From assembly GCA_023475455.1 (NCBI GenBank), contig JAMCVR010000112.1, positions 1 through 10,391 of the forward strand: a DNA stretch of 10,391 bases. Direction: 5' to 3'. The notes below the pieces were generated by a model, which worked only from the letters and a program-made list of their open reading frames with translations, was not told where the DNA came from and did no database searches. Source of the stretch: Thermoplasmatota archaeon (lineage in GTDB: Bacteria > Pseudomonadota > Gammaproteobacteria > Burkholderiales > Thiobacillaceae). Shown here one piece after another: positions 6,175 to 10,391 of the stretch. The translations under genes and the position numbers were made by a program. Every line of letters begins with the position of its first letter. Position 1 is the stretch's first letter.

Positions 6175-6520
6175 GAGGAATTCAGGTTTATATGTACTTC
6201 ACGCAAATATTTCCTGTAATGATTACGTGCCCATCAGGGTGGAAAGCATCTTGCCTGAACAATGGAACGATCCAGACAGGACCTGCCTCGCCGCACGACA
6301 GGCTTTTGCACTTCTTCGCCAGACCTGGCCCGTCAGCCGGGCCCGAGGCGGCCGCGTGCGCTGCTTCCGCACAGCGATGGAAAGACCACACAAGGTAGAG
6401 AGAAGTGCGCACCAGGGAAAACAAAACCCATCAAGTTCCACGCTCCGGCGTCCGCAATACCCCTTGGGAGCGGGTTTGCATCAACGGTCGCAGACGATAG
6501 CCGCAATCGCGGACAACACT
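6175..6520. other. Gene-free stretch upstream of the solute-binding protein
   Basis: No convincing gene is seen. The frame of the solute-binding protein is open back to 6170, but its translation is Arg- and Pro-rich with no family features, and the signal sequence begins only at 6521. A short GC hairpin (GGCCCG at 6327-6332, CGGGCC at 6338-6343) has no T-run. The AT-rich part at 6180-6230 could hold the operon promoter, but no pair of hexamers stands out. I see no c-di-GMP riboswitch. Confidence 0.5.
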
Positions 6521-7390
6521 ATGAATGCAAGACTCACGCGCTGGGTTGCATTGGTATCGCTGGGGCTGGCGGCGCTCGGTGGGCTTGCCTGGCTAAGCCT
6601 CGCCGGAGACGGGGCGCTCGACCGGGTGCGTACGACCGGCATCGTGCGCATTGGTTACGCGGTCGAGCCGCCTTACGCGATGATTTCGACGGAAGGAAGG
6701 ATAACAGGCGAATCGCCGGAGCTTGCCCGTCTCGTCGCCGCGCGCATGGGGATCAAACGGATCGAGTGGATACAAACCAGCTTCGATGCGCTGATCGCCG
6801 ACCTGGAGGAGGGCAGATTCGACCTGATCGCCGCCGGCATGTTCATTACCCCGGAACGGACGAACGCCGTCATCTTTTCCGAGCCGAGCCTGCGGGTGAC
6901 GCCCGGACTGCTGGTTCGGGCAGACAATCCGGGAATGCCCCGCGCCTATGACACGATCATTTCGGCACCGAACGTTCGCATTGCCGCACTCGCAGGATCA
7001 GTCGAGGAACGTCAACTGCTTGCAGGCGGATTACCCGCCGCCAGGCTGCTTAGCGTGCCGGATGCCGTCGCCGGCCGCTCGGCGGTGGAATCCGGCGCCG
7101 CCGATGCGCTCGCGCTGTCTCTGCCAACCATTCGGGCAATGGCGCGGGCGCGTCCGGGAACGCTCGATGCCTTGCCGGTAGAGACCGGTCCATCCGGCAA
7201 CCACCCTGAAACGGGCTTCTACGTCGCCTTCGCCTTTTCGCCCAAACACGACAAATTGCGCCGGGCCTGGAATGCCGCACAAGCGGAAATCATCGGCAGT
7301 CCGGCACACCTGCAAGCCATTGCGCCTTTTGGATTTGACGCCTCCAGCCTGCCCGGCAACATGACGCTGGCGAGGATAGTCGCCCAATGA
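6521..7390 (+). CDS. Orphan periplasmic solute-binding protein (SBP_bac_3 type)
   Basis: This 289-residue protein has the amino-acid-type solute-binding fold of family 3. A signal sequence or membrane anchor covers residues 8-28 ([20 protein letters not shown]), followed by the first strand, [15 protein letters not shown] (41-55). Other family landmarks are [17 protein letters not shown] (61-77) and the strongly conserved [20 protein letters not shown] (100-119). From memory these resemble EhuB-type ectoine-binding proteins, but the ligand cannot be read from this. The start is ATG 6521, with only a weak GGA upstream; it places the hydrophobic segment correctly. No permease or ATPase follows. 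Instead the stop codon overlaps the start of the PAS-GGDEF-EAL gene (ATGA at 7387-7390), implying coupled translation. It probably senses a small molecule for that enzyme and does not feed a transporter. Its last 13 codons are copied downstream by duplication C. Confidence 0.85.
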   Translation: MNARLTRWVALVSLGLAALGGLAWLSLAGDGALDRVRTTGIVRIGYAVEPPYAMISTEGRITGESPELARLVAARMGIKRIEWIQTSFDALIADLEEGRFDLIAAGMFITPERTNAVIFSEPSLRVTPGLLVRADNPGMPRAYDTIISAPNVRIAALAGSVEERQLLAGGLPAARLLSVPDAVAGRSAVESGAADALALSLPTIRAMARARPGTLDALPVETGPSGNHPETGFYVAFAFSPKHDKLRRAWNAAQAEIIGSPAHLQAIAPFGFDASSLPGNMTLARIVAQ

Positions 7391-8112
7391 ATCCCATACC
7401 CGACCGGAGCGCCCCGCGAGACCGCTCGATCCGCGCATGGATCTGGATCGCCATCGGCACGTCGGTCCTGATCTGTACGGCCCTGACCACGCTGCATCTC
7501 ATGCAGGAGCGGGCACTCGTTCATTCCACGGAAATTATTCGGGACTTTCGCCAAGCACGTATCGACCTGTTCGAGGGGGTTCTGCATGTAACGCTGAGCG
7601 GCACGGCGGATTCGCCGTGGCAACAGGAACAGGGCATGGCCCTTCTCGCGCAGGCGCTGACCGCTTTCGAGCGGTCGCTGGCTCGCCTGCCGTCGAACAC
7701 CGAAAGCGCCACAAAATTCACCGGACAACTGCCCGGCAACATGACGCTGGCGAGGATAGTCGCCCAATGAATCCCATACCCGACCGGAGCGCCCCGCGAG
7801 ACCGCTCGATCCGCGCATGGATCTGGATCGCCATCGGCACGTCGGTCCTGATCTGTACGGCCCTGACCACGCTGCATCTCATGCAGGAGCGGGCACTCGT
7901 TCATTCCACGGAAATTATTCGGGACTTTCGCCAAGCACGTATCGACCTGTTCGAGGGGGTTCTGCATGTAACGCTGAGCGGCACGGCGGATTCGCCGTGG
8001 CAACAGGAACAGGGCATGGCCCTTCTCGCGCAGGCGCTGACCGCTTTCGAGCGGTCGCTGGCTCGCCTGCCGTCGAACACCGAAAGCGCCACAAAATTCA
8101 CCGGACAACTGC
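7349..8112. repeat. Tandem duplication C, 380-bp unit x2
   Basis: Bases 7349-7732 match 7729-8112 at an offset of 380, with no difference seen. The match ends at 7348/7728 (C against A) and 7733/8113 (C against A), leaving CTGC shared at the junction. The unit carries the last 13-14 codons of the solute-binding protein, the ATGA overlap and the first 115 codons of the GGDEF-EAL gene. As 380 is not divisible by three, copy 1 of that gene is cut off after 127 codons, while copy 2 is complete. Confidence 0.97.
7387..7770 (+). pseudogene. Truncated copy of the GGDEF-EAL gene (N-terminal sensor part)
   Basis: Its 127 codons comprise residues 1-115 of the PAS-GGDEF-EAL protein (cytoplasmic start, first membrane helix and much of the periplasmic segment). 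They are followed by [12 protein letters not shown], the C-terminus of the solute-binding protein, read in its own frame. No PAS, GGDEF or EAL domain remains. The stop overlaps the start of the full gene by ATGA, exactly as the upstream gene overlaps this one, so ribosomes could still pass from one to the next. If real and expressed, it would be a single-pass membrane fragment able to compete with the full sensor. If the duplication is an artefact, it does not exist. Confidence 0.8.
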
Positions 8113-10079
8113 ACGCCTTCAGATCCCTGCTGGCCGGCAAGGGAAAACAGCGAGGCAGCGGCGCCCGGCATGCGGTTGAGCTGCGAACCGCGGTTCACCA
8201 GCTCGACGTCATGGCGAAGCGTGTCGATGCAGAGGCCAGAAAGCGGCTTCTGGCCATCCACGCCCAGCAGCGGCAGGTATTCCAGATCATGCTGATCTCC
8301 TCTGCCGCGCTGCTGGCGCTGATCTGCAGCGGCATGATCCGAGCCGGGCGCCGCCAGGCAGCCTCCGAAACAGCCCGTGCGGAAGCCATGCGCCAGGCGC
8401 AGGCCGGATACGAGCGCTTCGAGAAAATCTTCGACGCCTCGCCGGCCGCAACCAGTATCGTCACGCTCGGGGAGGGCCTGATCCTCGCCGTCAACGACGC
8501 CTACTGCAGACTCTACGGCTACGGCCGCGAGGAACTGGTCGGGCGGAAGGTGGCCGAAATCGAGGCCTGGGCCGACCCGTCGGAGCGAGAAGCCCTGGCT
8601 CGCCGCCTGCACGCGGAAAAACGCGTGGCCGAGTGCGAACTGAAATTCCGGGTGAGCACAGGAGAGACACGAGATGGCCTGCTCAGCGCCGAACTGATCG
8701 ACTTTCTCGGCCAGCCCTGCCAGTTGGAGATTCTCAGCGACATCACCGAACGCAAACGCTACGAAGCCCACATCGAGTATCTCGCCACGCATGACGGCCT
8801 GACGGGCCTGCCGAACCGCAACCTGATCCACGATCGCATCACGCAAGCCATTGGCTATGCCAGGCGCGGCGACAGTCAGTTTGCCCTGATGCATCTGGAC
8901 CTCGACCGTTTCAAGGTGATCAACGACGGCTTCGGCCATCCCTTTGGCGACGATTTGCTCAAGGCCGTTGCCAAAAGGCTGGCAAGCGGGGTACAGGAGG
9001 GCGATACCGTCGCGCGCCAGGGCGGCGACGAGTTCCTCTTGCTGATGACCAACCTGAGCAAGCCTGCCGACGCATTCATCGCCGTGGAAAGGGTGCAAAA
9101 GGCTTTGGAAGACCCGTTCCATATGGAGGGGCGCGAACTCTACGTCACCACCAGCATTGGCGTGAGCCTCTATCCCCAGGATGGCGGGGATGCCGACATG
9201 CTGATTCGCAATGCGAATGTCGCGATGTATCGCGCGAAAGAACTGGGCCGCAACACCCACCAGTTCTTCACGGCCGAGATGAGCGAGGAAAGCCGGCGCC
9301 TGGTCGAGCTCGAGACCCAGCTGCGACTGGCGCTGCAGCTGAACCAGCTGCATCTTGTGTACCAGCCCAAGGTCAGCCTTGCAAGCGGCCGCATCACGGG
9401 CTGCGAAGCGCTGTTGCGCTGGAATCACCCAACGCTTGGGCCGATCTCGCCCGCGCACTTCATTCCCATCGCAGAGGAATCCGGGCTGATCGTTCCCATC
9501 GGCAACTGGGTCCTGCGCACCGCCTGCGCCCAGAACAAGGCCTGGCAGGAGGCCGGATTGCCGCCGATTCCCGTGTCGGTGAATCTTTCGGCGCGCCAGT
9601 TCATGCAGCAGGACGTCGTTGCCTGGGTGCTGAATGTTCTGGAGGACACAGCGCTGGCGCCGGAGATGCTCGAACTCGAACTCACCGAAAGCCTGATCGC
9701 ACAGGACACCGAAAAGGCCATCGCCACCGTGAATCAGCTCAAGGCAGCGGGCGTGAGGCTATCCATCGACGACTTCGGCACGGGTTATTCCAGCCTGAGC
9801 TATCTCAAACGCTTCAGGGTGGACACCCTGAAAATCGACCAGTCATTCATCCGCAGCATGCTCACCGATCCGGACGATGCGACCATTGTGCTTGCAGTGC
9901 GCGCGCTTGCTCACAACCTGAGAATGTCTGCCGTGGCGGAGGGCGTCGAAACAGCCGAACAATGCCAGTTCCTGCGCTCGAACCAGTGCGACGAGATCCA
10001 GGGCTTCCATTTCAGCAAGCCGGTGACGGCACACGACTTTGGGGCTCTGCTGCAAAGCGGCCGGCGGCTGGCGTTATGA
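7767..10079 (+). CDS. Membrane PAS-GGDEF-EAL protein (c-di-GMP cyclase/phosphodiesterase)
   Basis: This 770-residue inner-membrane protein makes and/or degrades c-di-GMP. In order: membrane helix 18-38; a helical periplasmic part 40-170; membrane helix 172-191; PAS domain about 215-330 ([20 protein letters not shown], ending DITERKRYE); GGDEF domain about 335-505; EAL domain about 515-765. The GGDEF signature is intact at 419-423, after [20 protein letters not shown]. The inhibitory RxxD site reads QEGD (410-413), so product inhibition there is probably lost. EAL residues look complete: EALLRW (547-552), NLSARQF (606-612), ELTES (638-642), [14 protein letters not shown] (668-681), KIDQSF (689-694), AEGVET (724-729) and QGFHFSKP (745-752). 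Phosphodiesterase activity is therefore likely, with a possibly active or GTP-sensing cyclase domain. The start is ATG 7767, which mirrors ATG 7387 before the duplication; the open frame back to 7437 is duplicated sequence out of frame. The overlapping solute-binding gene suggests periplasmic ligand input. Confidence 0.93.
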   Translation: MNPIPDRSAPRDRSIRAWIWIAIGTSVLICTALTTLHLMQERALVHSTEIIRDFRQARIDLFEGVLHVTLSGTADSPWQQEQGMALLAQALTAFERSLARLPSNTESATKFTGQLHAFRSLLAGKGKQRGSGARHAVELRTAVHQLDVMAKRVDAEARKRLLAIHAQQRQVFQIMLISSAALLALICSGMIRAGRRQAASETARAEAMRQAQAGYERFEKIFDASPAATSIVTLGEGLILAVNDAYCRLYGYGREELVGRKVAEIEAWADPSEREALARRLHAEKRVAECELKFRVSTGETRDGLLSAELIDFLGQPCQLEILSDITERKRYEAHIEYLATHDGLTGLPNRNLIHDRITQAIGYARRGDSQFALMHLDLDRFKVINDGFGHPFGDDLLKAVAKRLASGVQEGDTVARQGGDEFLLLMTNLSKPADAFIAVERVQKALEDPFHMEGRELYVTTSIGVSLYPQDGGDADMLIRNANVAMYRAKELGRNTHQFFTAEMSEESRRLVELETQLRLALQLNQLHLVYQPKVSLASGRITGCEALLRWNHPTLGPISPAHFIPIAEESGLIVPIGNWVLRTACAQNKAWQEAGLPPIPVSVNLSARQFMQQDVVAWVLNVLEDTALAPEMLELELTESLIAQDTEKAIATVNQLKAAGVRLSIDDFGTGYSSLSYLKRFRVDTLKIDQSFIRSMLTDPDDATIVLAVRALAHNLRMSAVAEGVETAEQCQFLRSNQCDEIQGFHFSKPVTAHDFGALLQSGRRLAL

Positions 10080-10204
10080 CTGCCTATATTCCAGACTGAA
10101 TACATGGATTGCCCATAAGGGGATTCGACACGCAGTCTGACCGGCCCGGCATCGCGCTCGCTCCGATGGATGAGATCGCCTGCGCCACGGAAAGGAACAC
10201 GACC

Positions 10205-10391
10205 ATGGAACTGAGCTCGAGCGCATTCGCCCCGAATGCCGACATCCCCACCCTGTACACCTGCGAAGGCCGCGACCAGTCCCCGCCGCTGGCGTGGTCC
10301 GGCGTGCCCGCCGGAACGAAGAGCCTGGCGCTGATCGTCGACGACCCCGACGTCCCCGATCCGGCCGCGCCGAAGATGACCTGGGTGCCCC
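10205..10391 (+). CDS. YbhB/YbcL family (PEBP-like) protein, 5' part
   Basis: The gene runs off the window after 62 codons. The product starts MELSSSAFAPNADIPTLYTC and contains QSPPLAWSGVPAGTKSLALI and DDPDVPDPAAPKMTWVP. The latter two are the core of the bacterial phosphatidylethanolamine-binding-protein-like family, often called Raf kinase inhibitor-like. Complete members are usually about 150-180 residues. The biochemical role of the bacterial proteins is unclear, and a small anionic ligand site is usual. AAAGGA at 10191-10196 is a good ribosome binding site for ATG 10205. There is no signal peptide, so it is probably cytoplasmic. The 125-bp gap before it holds no gene and no clear terminator, and co-transcription with the c-di-GMP gene is doubtful. 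Confidence 0.9.
   Translation, partial: MELSSSAFAPNADIPTLYTCEGRDQSPPLAWSGVPAGTKSLALIVDDPDVPDPAAPKMTWVP

Noticed and set aside
6170..6520. N-terminal extension of the solute-binding protein back to 6170
   Set aside because: It begins inside the repeat element and its translation lacks family features. It would bury the signal sequence 117 residues into the protein.
7521..9458. Minus-strand open frame of 645 codons opposite the GGDEF-EAL gene
   Set aside because: It runs antisense through GGDEF and EAL coding sequence and crosses the duplication junction. Its length reflects GC-rich codon bias.
7437..10079. Longer start (ATG 7437, 880 codons) for the GGDEF-EAL protein
   Set aside because: The extra 110 codons are copy 1 of duplication C read out of its natural frame. 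ATG 7767 restores the natural N-terminus and the ATGA overlap.
10090..10140. CAGACT...AGTCTG inverted repeat after the GGDEF-EAL gene as a terminator
   Set aside because: The arms are six bases apart by about 35 and no T-run follows, so this is probably chance.

Overview
The window is GC-rich DNA with closely packed bacterial genes. The c-type di-heme peroxidase, the long MetA-type acyltransferase and the membrane GGDEF/EAL protein fit a beta- or gammaproteobacterium. A Thiobacillus-like betaproteobacterium is my guess from overall protein flavour; no rRNA or other phylogenetic marker is present.

Layout. On the minus strand lie metA (homoserine O-acyltransferase, 15-1067) and a P-loop ATPase/kinase-like protein (1183-2031), separated by an 80-bp inverted-repeat element. 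Divergent from them is an unrecognised gene whose intact form is 3168-3896; a duplication has extended it into an open frame of up to 606 codons (2076-3896). Convergent to it is a periplasmic di-heme cytochrome c peroxidase/MauG-family gene (4541-5719, minus). About 800 bp without a clear gene follows, holding two doubtful small ORFs and a 142-bp MITE-like inverted-repeat element (6033-6174). On the plus strand come an orphan periplasmic solute-binding protein (6521-7390), a truncated copy of its partner (7387-7770) and the full partner, a two-TM PAS-GGDEF-EAL protein (7767-10079). The window ends inside a YbhB/YbcL (PEBP-like) gene (10205 onward).

The strongest unexplained signal is three separate, nearly perfect tandem duplications: period 867 bp (2065-3800), 583 bp (3720-4887) and 380 bp (7349-8112). 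Each has only 2-4 bp of shared sequence at its junction, and I found one base difference in total. They account for 1830 extra bases. Collapsing them gives ordinary intact genes, so they are either very recent duplications or assembly artefacts, and reads across the junctions would decide.

Functionally, the solute-binding protein overlaps the c-di-GMP enzyme gene by ATGA and no permease is visible. This suggests a ligand-sensing pair that controls c-di-GMP, similar in plan to NspS-MbaA of Vibrio cholerae. The other genes (methionine synthesis, peroxide removal, PEBP-like) show no obvious functional link to it.
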